From Candidatus Aminicenantota bacterium (GTDB taxonomy: Bacteria; Acidobacteriota; Aminicenantia; S016-38), in assembly GCA_021161165.1 (NCBI GenBank), contig JAGHBF010000064.1, positions 1-16,782 of the forward strand: a stretch of DNA of 16,782 nt, in the 5' to 3' direction. Positions 7,325-14,079 of this stretch are shown here, piece after piece. Each line of letters begins with the position of its first letter. Within the stretch, counting starts at the first letter, position 1. The position numbers and the translations under genes are program-made. The notes under the pieces were generated by a model. The model was not told where the DNA came from, did no database searches, and worked only from the letters and a program-made list of their open reading frames with translations.

Positions 7325-7783
7325 TTACCTTGCCTGTTTCCGAATCGGGTTCATAGACCTACTCTTCATTCCCTTACATCCACGACCTCTGCCTTTGCCT
7401 CTGCCTGACCATACCGGATAACCCTTATCATCTCTCAATTGCAGTTTTAAATTTCCCCACTCTACCTGAGATGCAAAAAGATGGTTAATACCATTCACAT
7501 TTACCACCATTCCTTTAACTTTCATCTTACTTCCTACCTGGAGTTTTATGCCCTTTTCATCAAGTAACCAGGCTGGTCCAAGATGAAGGACATATTCCTT
7601 CCCCTCCGCTTTAAATTTGTACATCATCGGGGGAGCAGAAATGTTCGAGACTTCTCCTTTAAGTTCCAAAACCTTTTTAGAATCCCAGTTAAAGGGAACC
7701 AACATGTGTCTTCCATAACCCACAGCCAGCACAAACCCTGCAAAAAGTAACACCGTTGCAATTGCAAAAACGAATTTTTTCAT
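7325..7783 (-). CDS. Small exported OB-like protein, first gene of the sigma-54 operon (function unknown)
   Basis: This is a 152 aa protein with a clear signal peptide (Lys-Lys, hydrophobic core, likely cleavage after VLA at about residue 20). The mature domain is beta-rich, contains LHLGP (67-70) and KVKGMVVNV, and ends in LRDDKGYPVW (116-125), a box shared with its downstream paralogue. After that comes a basic Gly/Arg tail (126-152) with repeated GRGKGRGRG and one Cys. Small secreted proteins of this layout beside sigma-54 two-component systems recall ZraP/Spy-like envelope stress proteins in position, but not in sequence: those are all-helical. The start is fixed by AGGAGGC (7795-7789), about five bases upstream. 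It is led by a well-formed sigma-54 promoter, which suggests it is the main inducible product of the circuit. No function can be named. Confidence 0.85.
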   Translation of the reverse strand: MKKFVFAIATVLLFAGFVLAVGYGRHMLVPFNWDSKKVLELKGEVSNISAPPMMYKFKAEGKEYVLHLGPAWLLDEKGIKLQVGSKMKVKGMVVNVNGINHLFASQVEWGNLKLQLRDDKGYPVWSGRGKGRGRGCKGMKSRSMNPIRKQAR

Positions 7784-7820
7784 TTTTTGCCTCCTTTTTT
7801 ATTTTATTCGTTAATATAAG

Positions 7821-7837
7821 TGCAAGAAGCGTGCCAA
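7821..7837 (-). promoter_or_regulatory. Sigma-54 (-24/-12) promoter
   Basis: Read on the minus strand, the site is TTGGCACGCTTCTTGCA. It matches the -24 element TGGCAC(G) and the -12 element TTGCA, with exactly ten bases between the invariant GG and GC. The predicted start is near 7810, giving a leader of about 27 bases that carries the strong ribosome site of the 152 aa protein gene. A gene for a sigma-54 activator with an intact GAYTGA loop is the last gene of the same operon. Confidence 0.85.
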
Positions 7838-7842
7838 AAACA

Positions 7843-7865
7843 AAATGGCTCATAATGAGCATTTA
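7843..7865. promoter_or_regulatory. Palindrome GCTCATAATGAGC, candidate regulator site
   Basis: The core at 7848-7860 has perfect six-base arms, GCTCAT and ATGAGC, around a single A. Two further A:T pairs follow on each side after a two-base mismatch. It lies about 38-50 bases upstream of the predicted sigma-54 transcription start, close for an enhancer but possible for a response-regulator dimer or a repressor. No second copy of this exact sequence was noticed in the window. Confidence 0.45.
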
Positions 7866-7903
7866 AATGGATTCCTCCCGTAAATTCCTGCTCTTTTTCG
7901 CAG

Positions 7904-7919
7904 AATTTTGCGCAAAATT
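7904..7919. promoter_or_regulatory. Perfect 16-bp palindrome AATTTTGCGCAAAATT
   Basis: The two eight-base arms are exact reverse complements with no spacer. The site lies about 94-109 bases upstream of the predicted sigma-54 start on the minus strand, a normal enhancer distance for NtrC-type activators. It is also about 30 bases upstream of the -10 of the divergent glycosyltransferase promoter. It could serve either promoter or both. The assignment rests on symmetry and position only. Confidence 0.5.
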
Positions 7920-7924
7920 TGGCT

Positions 7925-7954
7925 TTCCCACTGATCTCCTTTATGTAATATAAT
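7925..7954 (+). promoter_or_regulatory. Sigma-70-type promoter for the glycosyltransferase pair
   Basis: A perfect -10 TATAAT (7949-7954) is preceded, after 18 bp, by TTCCCA (7925-7930), a 4-of-6 match to the -35 consensus. The predicted start near 7961 gives a 23-base leader that ends in TTGGAGG (7972-7978), five bases before the ATG at 7984. The -10 is convincing; the -35 is weak, so an activator may help. Confidence 0.55.
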
Positions 7955-7983
7955 TTCAATAAGTTTTAAACTTGGAGGTTTTT

Positions 7984-9267
7984 ATGGCTTTCAAAAATTA
8001 TGGTTCCGCCCTTAGAGAAAGAGTGAAAAGCTGGATTTCACGAATTGGCCATCTGGACATTATTGTAGGTATCCCCTGCTACAATAATGAAGATACGATC
8101 TCCCATGTAGTTACACAGGCAGGAATTGGACTAAAAAAATTCTTTCCGGGATTAAAAACTGGAATATTTGTTGCAGACGGTGGATCCACTGACAATACAA
8201 GAGAGAATGCTTATGTTGCCGAAGTACCTTCGGGAATTGAAAAAATTGTTGAAATTTACAGAGGGACTCCTGGGAAAGGCACATCTTTTAGAGCTATATT
8301 TGAAGCTGCATGCAGTCTAAATGTAAAAGCTATAGTAGTTGTGGACTCTGACCTCAGAAGCATCACACCAGAGTGGGTAAAACTTCTCGCTGAACCTATA
8401 TTCACCGGGAAATTTGACTACATCCTTCCTTATTACAAAAGGCATAAATACGATGGGACGATAACAAACATGCTGGTTTATCCGCTAACAAGGGCTCTTT
8501 ATGGTAAGAGAATTCGTCAGCCCATCGGGGGAGATTTTGGCCTTTCTCCTAAACTGGCAAAATTATACGTATCAAAGGATGTATGGACAACAGATGTAGC
8601 AAAATTTGGAATAGATATTTGGATGACTACTATAGCCATTAACGAAACAGAAAGAATTGCACAGGTAAACCTCGGCACAAAAGTTCACGACGCCAAGGAC
8701 CCAGCAGCAGACCTCTCTCAGATGTTCACTCAGGTAATTTCAACAGTATTTTATCTAATGGGTGAATACAGAGACAGTTGGACAAAAATTAAAGGCAGTG
8801 AGAATGTTCCGATAATTGCAAATGTAAGCTCATCAATGGAGATTCCTGATATGAGTGTAAACCTACAGAAAATGGAAATAGAGTTCGCTGAAGGGTTTAA
8901 ACACTTTGAAGCTTTTTATAAAGCAATTCTCTCATCTGAAGCTTTTGAGGGGCTTACCCACGCATATATTGAAAGAGAATCGGGCGGACACCCTGATATA
9001 AGCGCAGAGCTATGGGCCCGAATCGTATATGAATTTGCAACTACATACCAGACCTGGAACAGAAACAGAAGAAGACTGGTAAATATTATGGCGCCACTTT
9101 ATTTCGGAAGAACAGCCACATATGTAAGACAGGTAATGGATCTGGACTGGGAAGAGGCAGAAAGGGTAATAGAGCAACAGGCACTTGTATTTGAAAAATA
9201 TAAGGACTATCTAAAAGGACTTCTGGCAAAAGCCGATATGGTGGATTCAGGGCTTTTGTCTTTCTGA
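7984..9267 (+). CDS. GT-A glycosyltransferase, glucosyl/mannosyl-glycerate synthase-like
   Basis: This is a 427 aa cytoplasmic nucleotide-sugar glycosyltransferase. The GT-A core shows IVGIPCYNNEDTI (26-39), DGGSTDNT (65-72), GTPGKG (94-99), the metal-binding VVDSD (119-123, a DxD), a long QPIGGDFGLS acceptor-loop block (179-188) and KFGIDIWMTT (207-216). The combination of PGKG, DxD, a QPxGG block and a GID/W block is typical of the mannosylglycerate synthase/glucosyl-3-phosphoglycerate synthase group, which makes compatible solutes. A helical C-terminal extension (about 270-427) also fits that group. I cannot decide donor or acceptor from sequence, and a cell-envelope role is possible because a GT9 gene follows 4 bp later. 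An in-frame TTG at 7972 would add four residues, but it overlaps the TTGGAGG ribosome site, so the ATG at 7984 is chosen. Confidence 0.85.
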   Translation: MAFKNYGSALRERVKSWISRIGHLDIIVGIPCYNNEDTISHVVTQAGIGLKKFFPGLKTGIFVADGGSTDNTRENAYVAEVPSGIEKIVEIYRGTPGKGTSFRAIFEAACSLNVKAIVVVDSDLRSITPEWVKLLAEPIFTGKFDYILPYYKRHKYDGTITNMLVYPLTRALYGKRIRQPIGGDFGLSPKLAKLYVSKDVWTTDVAKFGIDIWMTTIAINETERIAQVNLGTKVHDAKDPAADLSQMFTQVISTVFYLMGEYRDSWTKIKGSENVPIIANVSSSMEIPDMSVNLQKMEIEFAEGFKHFEAFYKAILSSEAFEGLTHAYIERESGGHPDISAELWARIVYEFATTYQTWNRNRRRLVNIMAPLYFGRTATYVRQVMDLDWEEAERVIEQQALVFEKYKDYLKGLLAKADMVDSGLLSF

Positions 9268-9271
9268 TTTA

Positions 9272-10204
9272 ATGAGAATACTGATAGTAAAGCTCAGTTC
9301 TCTTGGAGATGTTATCCACACTATTCCTGCTTTCTCCTGTATACGGAAAAACAAAAAAGAAGACTACATAGGCTGGATGGTGTCAAACAAAGCAAGGGAA
9401 CTTGTTCAGATGATAGAAGGTGTGGACGAAATAGTATCGCCAAAAAAACCAGGCAAATGGGACATTGCAATTGATTTCCAGGGTCTTGTAAAAACCGCAT
9501 TCCTCTCATTCTTTTCTTCCAGAATTAGATATGGATTTTCAAAGAAATTCTCCAGAGAATCCTGGGCTTCCCTTTTCTATACGCATAAATTGGAGGACTT
9601 TAAAGGAACTCATGTAATAAAAAAGAATCTTGCTCTTTCATCCCTTTTTCTGGGAACAAATTGTGAGGAAATAAAATTTCCTCTTAAACTGAAAACTTTC
9701 CATGAACTGGAACCTCTTTTCAAGGGAAAGATAATAATAAATGCAGGTGCATCATGGAGGAATAAGAGAATCCCTCTTCACAAAATCATCGAAATTGCTG
9801 AAAAACTTTCGAGCAAAGGTCTTTCTTCCGTTGTTCTGTGGGGTTCAGAAGATGAGAAAAAAATTGCTGAAAAGGCGGCAGAACAAAATAAAAGCCTTCT
9901 TCTTTCCCCATATCTTTCATTAAAACAGGTTATGTATGCAATAAGCATTTCATCTATGGTTATAAGTGGAGACAGCTTCCCACTCCATGCGGCTTCTGCC
10001 TTAGGAATTCCCGCTATTGGAGTTTTCGGGCCAACAGATCCTGAAAGAAACGGACCTCTTGACCCTTCGCGAGTTATTACACCATCTCTAAAATGTCATC
10101 CATGCTGGAAAAGAAAATGCAACGAACCCCTCTGTATGTTGAATATAAACACAGACGAAATAGTAGAAAAAGCTCTGGAACTCCTTTCTATGTCTACTTC
10201 TTAA
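9272..10204 (+). CDS. Glycosyltransferase family 9 (ADP-heptose:LPS heptosyltransferase-like)
   Basis: GT9 enzymes add heptose to lipid A-core acceptors at the inner face of the cytoplasmic membrane. The 310 aa protein has the family N-terminus MRILIVKLSSLGDVIHTIPA, an acceptor-domain DFQGL (68-72), and the donor-binding C-domain with INAGASW (156-162), SGDSFPLHAASALG (232-245) and VFGPTDP (251-257). A four-cysteine block near the C-terminus (Cys275, 278, 283, 288) matches a pattern often seen in this family. It looks closer to heptosyltransferase I (WaaC) than to WaaF, but no name is safe. It starts 4 bp after the preceding glycosyltransferase without a clear ribosome site, which suggests coupling. 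It overlaps the convergent TatT-like gene by 11 bp. It is slightly shorter than the usual 320-350 aa. Confidence 0.9.
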   Translation: MRILIVKLSSLGDVIHTIPAFSCIRKNKKEDYIGWMVSNKARELVQMIEGVDEIVSPKKPGKWDIAIDFQGLVKTAFLSFFSSRIRYGFSKKFSRESWASLFYTHKLEDFKGTHVIKKNLALSSLFLGTNCEEIKFPLKLKTFHELEPLFKGKIIINAGASWRNKRIPLHKIIEIAEKLSSKGLSSVVLWGSEDEKKIAEKAAEQNKSLLLSPYLSLKQVMYAISISSMVISGDSFPLHAASALGIPAIGVFGPTDPERNGPLDPSRVITPSLKCHPCWKRKCNEPLCMLNINTDEIVEKALELLSMSTS

Positions 10205-10919
10205 GTTTCTTCAAAAGCTCTTCCATCTGCTTTTTATATTTTGCTTCCTCTGGTTTGTCCTCCTCCGGTGCTTCCAGTTGCAGACCTTCTTCCAGTTCCT
10301 TTATTGCCTGTTCTTTCTTTTTCAGGGATTTAAGCGTTTCTGCAAGGTAGATTCTTGTAAGAAGATTATTCGGACATATTTCTTTTGATTTAAGTAGATA
10401 TTGAAGCGATTTTTTCTTACTCCCCCCAAAAAGGCCTGGAACTTTGTAATAAAGTCGACCAAGCACCCTATATGCCCCCCCACAATCGTATTTCTCATCG
10501 ATTCTCAAAACAGCATTCATTTCACGTTTAATAGGCTTTACAAGGAAAAGGCTCTTCATAACCCCACGAGCTTCACCGTAAACTCCGTAAAGAACTCCCA
10601 ACCAGAAGTGAGCTTCCACTCTATCCGGATATTTAGCTGTTAATTTCTTTCCGAGATCTATTCCCTTCTGATAGAGTTTAATCTTCTCTTCTTTTGAGAC
10701 TTCAGGTCTGTCCCCATAGTGATAAATAGCCTTCATTAGTCTCCATCCCGCCTCATAGGGATAAGTAGAAAGCTCTTTTTCGTAAATTTCCATCGCTTTT
10801 TTTATGGTCTCCACAGAATCCCTCTTGGCGAGAAGTTCATCTCCCTTCTGCAAGTCATTCTCCTGTGCCATTAACAAAAAGGGAACAATTAAAAATATAG
10901 CCAAAAATTTCTTGATCAT
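10194..10919 (-). CDS. Exported helical-repeat protein, TatT (TRAP-associated)-like
   Basis: This is a 241 aa protein with an N-terminal signal peptide (Lys-Lys, hydrophobic run, likely cleavage after LLMA near residue 18) and no lipobox cysteine. The rest is all-helical with TPR-like repeats: EAHFWLGVLYGVYGEARG, GGAYRVLGRLYYKVPGLFGGS and NNLLTRIYLAETLKSLKKKEQAIKEL. The wide spacing and the GGAYRxLGxxY...GGS pattern match the TatT family described from Treponema TRAP transporters. No TRAP transporter gene is nearby, so a role in transport is not implied. It is the last gene of the long minus-strand run, 43 bp after tyrS, with GGGAGG (10930-10925) five bases before the ATG. The C-terminus is rich in Lys/Glu. 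Confidence 0.75.
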   Translation of the reverse strand: MIKKFLAIFLIVPFLLMAQENDLQKGDELLAKRDSVETIKKAMEIYEKELSTYPYEAGWRLMKAIYHYGDRPEVSKEEKIKLYQKGIDLGKKLTAKYPDRVEAHFWLGVLYGVYGEARGVMKSLFLVKPIKREMNAVLRIDEKYDCGGAYRVLGRLYYKVPGLFGGSKKKSLQYLLKSKEICPNNLLTRIYLAETLKSLKKKEQAIKELEEGLQLEAPEEDKPEEAKYKKQMEELLKKLKK

Positions 10920-10962
10920 AGAAACCTCCCTTTTATGGTTAACATTTTTAACTATATCTATT

Positions 10963-12222
10963 TTATTTTACTCTTACCAGAAGAAAGCCCTTCTTCCCTT
11001 TTCTCAATATTAAAAGCTTCCCTTCTATAAGCTGATGAGGTTCTATCTTAGAAGAAGGAGAATCAACTTTGATATTGTTAATGTAAAGTCCTCCAGAACT
11101 GATCAGTCTTTTAGCCTCCCCTTTAGACTTTACAAGCCCTGATATTGCTGCAAGTTCAGGGATTGTAAGGTTGGAAAGATTTTCCTTTTGTATTTCAAAA
11201 GAAGGAACATGATGGAAAATTTCCTCCAATTCCTTTAAGCTTAAACCTTCAAAGCTGCCACCAAAAAGCACAGCTGTAGCTTTTTGCGCCTTTCTAAGTC
11301 CTTCTTCTCCATGAACCATTCTTGTAATTTCTTCCGCAAGCTTCTTGTGCGCGACTCTTTTCTCAGGCCTTTCCTTAAGCTCTTCTTCGAGTTCATCTAT
11401 TTCTTCCTTTGAAAGCAGAGTAAAAAATTTCAAATATTTTATGACATCTTTATCGTCTGCATTAATCCAGAATTGATAAAATCTATATGGAGAAGTAAGT
11501 TTTTCATCCAGCCAGATAGTTCCTTCCTCAGTTTTCCCGAATTTTGTCCCAGTAGCTGTTGTTACAAGAGGAAAAACTATTCCGTAAGCTCTTCCTCCTC
11601 TCACCTTCCTTATCAGGTCTATACCCGCAGTTATGTTTCCCCACTGGTCACTACCACCCATCTGAAGAATGCAATTGTAATTATCGTAGAGATAAAGAAA
11701 ATCGTAGGCCTGCAAAAGCATGTAGGAAAACTCAGTGAAGGAAATTCCTTCTCCCTCCAGCCTTCTTCTTACAGATTCCTTGGAAAGCATGTAGTTAACA
11801 GTAAAATTTTTACCAATATCCCTCAAAAACTGGATAATTGAAACATTTGCCGTCCAGTCGTAATTGTTTACAATTAAAGCAGGATTTTCACCTGTAAAGG
11901 ACAGGAATCTTTCCAGCTGTCTTTTAATACCTTCTTGATTTCTCCGAAGCACATCTTCAGAAAGCAGAATTCTTTCTTTTGACTTCCCACTAGGGTCTCC
12001 TATCATGCCGGTAGCTCCTCCCACCACTGCTATAGCTGTATGACCATGTCTCTGGAGGTGAACAAGTCCCATTATGGGAAGAAGAGAACCTACATGCAGG
12101 CTTTCCGCAGTAGGGTCAAATCCTATATATCCCGTAACATGGCCAGAGGACAAAGCTTCTCTGGCTCCTTCTGATTCCTGATAAATGAACCCTCTCCAGA
12201 GAAGTTCCTGATAGAGGTTCAT
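10963..12222 (-). CDS. tyrS: Tyrosyl-tRNA synthetase
   Basis: It charges tRNA-Tyr with tyrosine in the cytoplasm. The 419 aa length is standard for bacterial TyrRS. The class I catalytic core shows GYIGFDPTA, the HIGH-equivalent HVGS (43-46), GGATGMIGDPSGK (68-80), the tyrosine-pocket QAYDF and QMGGSDQWGN (187-196), and the KMSKS-equivalent KFGKT (227-231). The C-terminal S4 RNA-binding domain lies at about 350-419 with GEAKRLISSGGLYIN. The start overlaps the stop of the preceding exported-protein gene as ATGA, which implies translational coupling to an envelope-module gene. Only a weak GAGAT precedes the ATG. No T-box or other leader can fit because there is no gap. Confidence 0.98.
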   Translation of the reverse strand: MNLYQELLWRGFIYQESEGAREALSSGHVTGYIGFDPTAESLHVGSLLPIMGLVHLQRHGHTAIAVVGGATGMIGDPSGKSKERILLSEDVLRRNQEGIKRQLERFLSFTGENPALIVNNYDWTANVSIIQFLRDIGKNFTVNYMLSKESVRRRLEGEGISFTEFSYMLLQAYDFLYLYDNYNCILQMGGSDQWGNITAGIDLIRKVRGGRAYGIVFPLVTTATGTKFGKTEEGTIWLDEKLTSPYRFYQFWINADDKDVIKYLKFFTLLSKEEIDELEEELKERPEKRVAHKKLAEEITRMVHGEEGLRKAQKATAVLFGGSFEGLSLKELEEIFHHVPSFEIQKENLSNLTIPELAAISGLVKSKGEAKRLISSGGLYINNIKVDSPSSKIEPHQLIEGKLLILRKGKKGFLLVRVK

Positions 12223-13118
12223 ATTATCTCAAATGGTATTACAACCTTAACCTCTTTCCCCCTGATCTGGTCCTTAATTTTTACTTCAAGCTCGTAGTTC
12301 CCCTTCTCTAATGGTTTTCCGTTGGCCCTCTTAAAGACCAGTGGTTGGTCTACAATCCCTCTACCACCTCTTCCTCTGAGAGGAAGGGTTCTGTATTCAA
12401 CTACTTTTTTACCATCTTTGTTTATCTGAAAATGCACCTCTCCCTGAGCCATGCCATCTTCTTTTTCTCCGACTCCGTAAACAAAGAAGAAAAGTTCTGG
12501 ATGTTCTTCAGCTTTAAATTTATTTTCGAGATAAGGAAGGAATTTTCCTCCCCCAATGTAAAATGCTTCAGGAACAACAGTTATCCCCAGCAGTGGTTGT
12601 GCTCTTTCGAATCTCTTCATGAAGAAAGGAGTGGACCAGGTAATCTCCTTTTCTCTCAACACCTCTGGAACATTCAGGTCGAAAATAGCTGTTCCCACAT
12701 CCTTCCCATCTTTGTCACCTATAGCAAAAACCGTCTTAAACTTTCCTGGAAGGATGGAAAGTGAAACCGTAAAGAACTCTCCTGTATATGAATAAAATGG
12801 TGCAATATGGTCTATAATCAGTTTGCCTTCATTTCCACCGTTTTCCTTGTAAAATCTCATAAAGAGATAATATGTTTTCTCAAGATTTTTTGGCAACTCA
12901 GCTTTAAAAAGAATAACATGATAAACTGTTCCCATAGGAGCCGCAAACGAATAGGATTTAAGATACTGTATATTGTAAATTCCATTACCTTTGCCTTCCT
13001 CATAAACTTTTTCAATAGCGTTTGCAATTTTCTTTGGGAATTTCTCCTTATTCTTTGCAGCTGTAACTGGTAAAACCAGAATTGCTACAAGAATAAGCAA
13101 TAATAATTTTCTCTTCAT
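12219..13118 (-). CDS. Exported protein of unknown function next to the GWxTD gene
   Basis: The 299 aa product begins with a signal peptide (KRK, long Leu/Ile/Val run, likely cleavage after VTA near residue 20). The rest is predicted to be beta-rich: a first part with alternating hydrophobic strands (about 45-155), a middle stretch with PLLGITVVPEAFYIGGGKF (175-193) and a final Ig-like section ending KGNYELEVKIKDQIRGKEVKVVIPFEI. It contains no cysteine. I do not recognise a named domain. Proteins of this general shape tend to accompany GWxTD proteins, and its position 19 bp after one supports a joint role in the periplasm or at the outer membrane. GGAGG precedes the ATG. Its stop overlaps the tyrS start. 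Confidence 0.8.
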   Translation of the reverse strand: MKRKLLLLILVAILVLPVTAAKNKEKFPKKIANAIEKVYEEGKGNGIYNIQYLKSYSFAAPMGTVYHVILFKAELPKNLEKTYYLFMRFYKENGGNEGKLIIDHIAPFYSYTGEFFTVSLSILPGKFKTVFAIGDKDGKDVGTAIFDLNVPEVLREKEITWSTPFFMKRFERAQPLLGITVVPEAFYIGGGKFLPYLENKFKAEEHPELFFFVYGVGEKEDGMAQGEVHFQINKDGKKVVEYRTLPLRGRGGRGIVDQPLVFKRANGKPLEKGNYELEVKIKDQIRGKEVKVVIPFEII

Positions 13119-13137
13119 TTTTTCCTCCTTTTTCCCT

Positions 13138-14067
13138 TTAAATTTTTAATTTATATCTCTTTTTCCCTTCATTCTGTCCAATAACATCCTGCACCACTAT
13201 GTCCAGGATGTAAACCCCTTTTAAAGGAGCTATATTAAGTGGAATAGTGACCCTTTTCTCTGGATCTTTTATATCTTTTTCTTTCACTTCAAATTTCATC
13301 TCCTGAGCAAAACTTTTTTGAACACCGGTCTTTGCATTAGTATAATAAAATTCAAGCTTAATGTCTGCATAGAACTTCCCATCTTTCTTCTTAAAAGATA
13401 GGGCACTTAAAGGTATATGAACATATAGTTTTTTGCCTTTCAAGTCCACATCAGCCGATATAGGTAAGGGACCTTCTTGATTTGACTTAATCCCAAAATC
13501 TTTTTTCGATTTGTCCAGATAGTCAAGAAGTACAGGAGGAGGATTGATAAGCCTGTATTGACCGGTACCTCCCTCGTCAAGGAAAACAAGCACAAGTTTA
13601 AGGTCATCATAGTACCAGATCTCCCCATTAAGGTTACCTGTGCTCCCCAGACTGAATCTTGCTTGAGCGGACCATCGGGATGCGGCAATGTTGGCAGCAT
13701 CCTCGTAGCTCATCATCCTCTGGTCCCTTTTAGATGGAGGTCCTAAAAGAACAAATATCCTCCCTCTATCAGTTAACCAACCCTTTTTGCCAGGTTCTCT
13801 GAAATATTTCTCTGCGGCTTTTAATCTCTTGTAATAAACTTCTCGGGCCTCGTTTTGGGGTGTTGATGGGTCAGGGTTTCTTTTTTCCCAGAATTTTTCA
13901 ACAAACTGTTGAAGCCCTTTTTCATCTTTTATTGATTTAAACTCCTTTTCTTCTTGCTTAGTCATTATAAGACGAAGCTCATCATAAAGTTTCTGTTTGA
14001 CTTTGTCGAAACCTGTTGCTGAAAGGATAAACAAAGCAGTTAAAAGCAGAATCAGTACTTTTCTCAA
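13138..14067 (-). CDS. GWxTD domain-containing exported protein
   Basis: The 309 aa protein has a signal peptide (about 1-19, ATG-less start) and a helical N-terminal region with FVEKFWEKRNPDP (55-67). The signature GWLTD (96-100) follows, running straight into RGRIFVLLGPP (101-111). The C-terminal 180 residues are beta-rich and end RVTIPLNIAPLKGVYILDIVVQDV, resembling an Ig-like domain. GWxTD proteins are known mainly from Acidobacteria, Bacteroidetes and related phyla, and their biochemical role is not established. The start is a TTG with AAGGAGG just upstream, in the 12 bp gap after the TPR gene. No alternative ATG keeps the signal peptide. It contains no cysteine. Function is inferred only as an envelope protein acting with its exported neighbours. 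Confidence 0.9.
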   Translation of the reverse strand: MRKVLILLLTALFILSATGFDKVKQKLYDELRLIMTKQEEKEFKSIKDEKGLQQFVEKFWEKRNPDPSTPQNEAREVYYKRLKAAEKYFREPGKKGWLTDRGRIFVLLGPPSKRDQRMMSYEDAANIAASRWSAQARFSLGSTGNLNGEIWYYDDLKLVLVFLDEGGTGQYRLINPPPVLLDYLDKSKKDFGIKSNQEGPLPISADVDLKGKKLYVHIPLSALSFKKKDGKFYADIKLEFYYTNAKTGVQKSFAQEMKFEVKEKDIKDPEKRVTIPLNIAPLKGVYILDIVVQDVIGQNEGKKRYKLKI

Positions 14068-14079
14068 TTTTTTCCTCCT

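Noticed and set aside
7726..7783. Lipoprotein signal for the exported 152 aa protein
   Set aside because: No cysteine follows the hydrophobic core at the expected lipobox position; a type I signal peptide fits better.
7843..7919. The two palindromes as a NikR operator
   Set aside because: NikR half-sites are spaced GTATGA-N16-TCATAC in the best-known cases; neither palindrome has that sequence or spacing.
7972..7983. TTG start four codons upstream of the glycosyltransferase ATG
   Set aside because: The TTG is part of the TTGGAGG ribosome site itself; the ATG at 7984 is correctly spaced from it.
10920..10962. Possible promoter in the AT-rich gap before the TatT-like gene
   Set aside because: Only a weak TATAGT-like hexamer is present, without a -35; the gap is short and the gene is probably read from the tyrS transcript.
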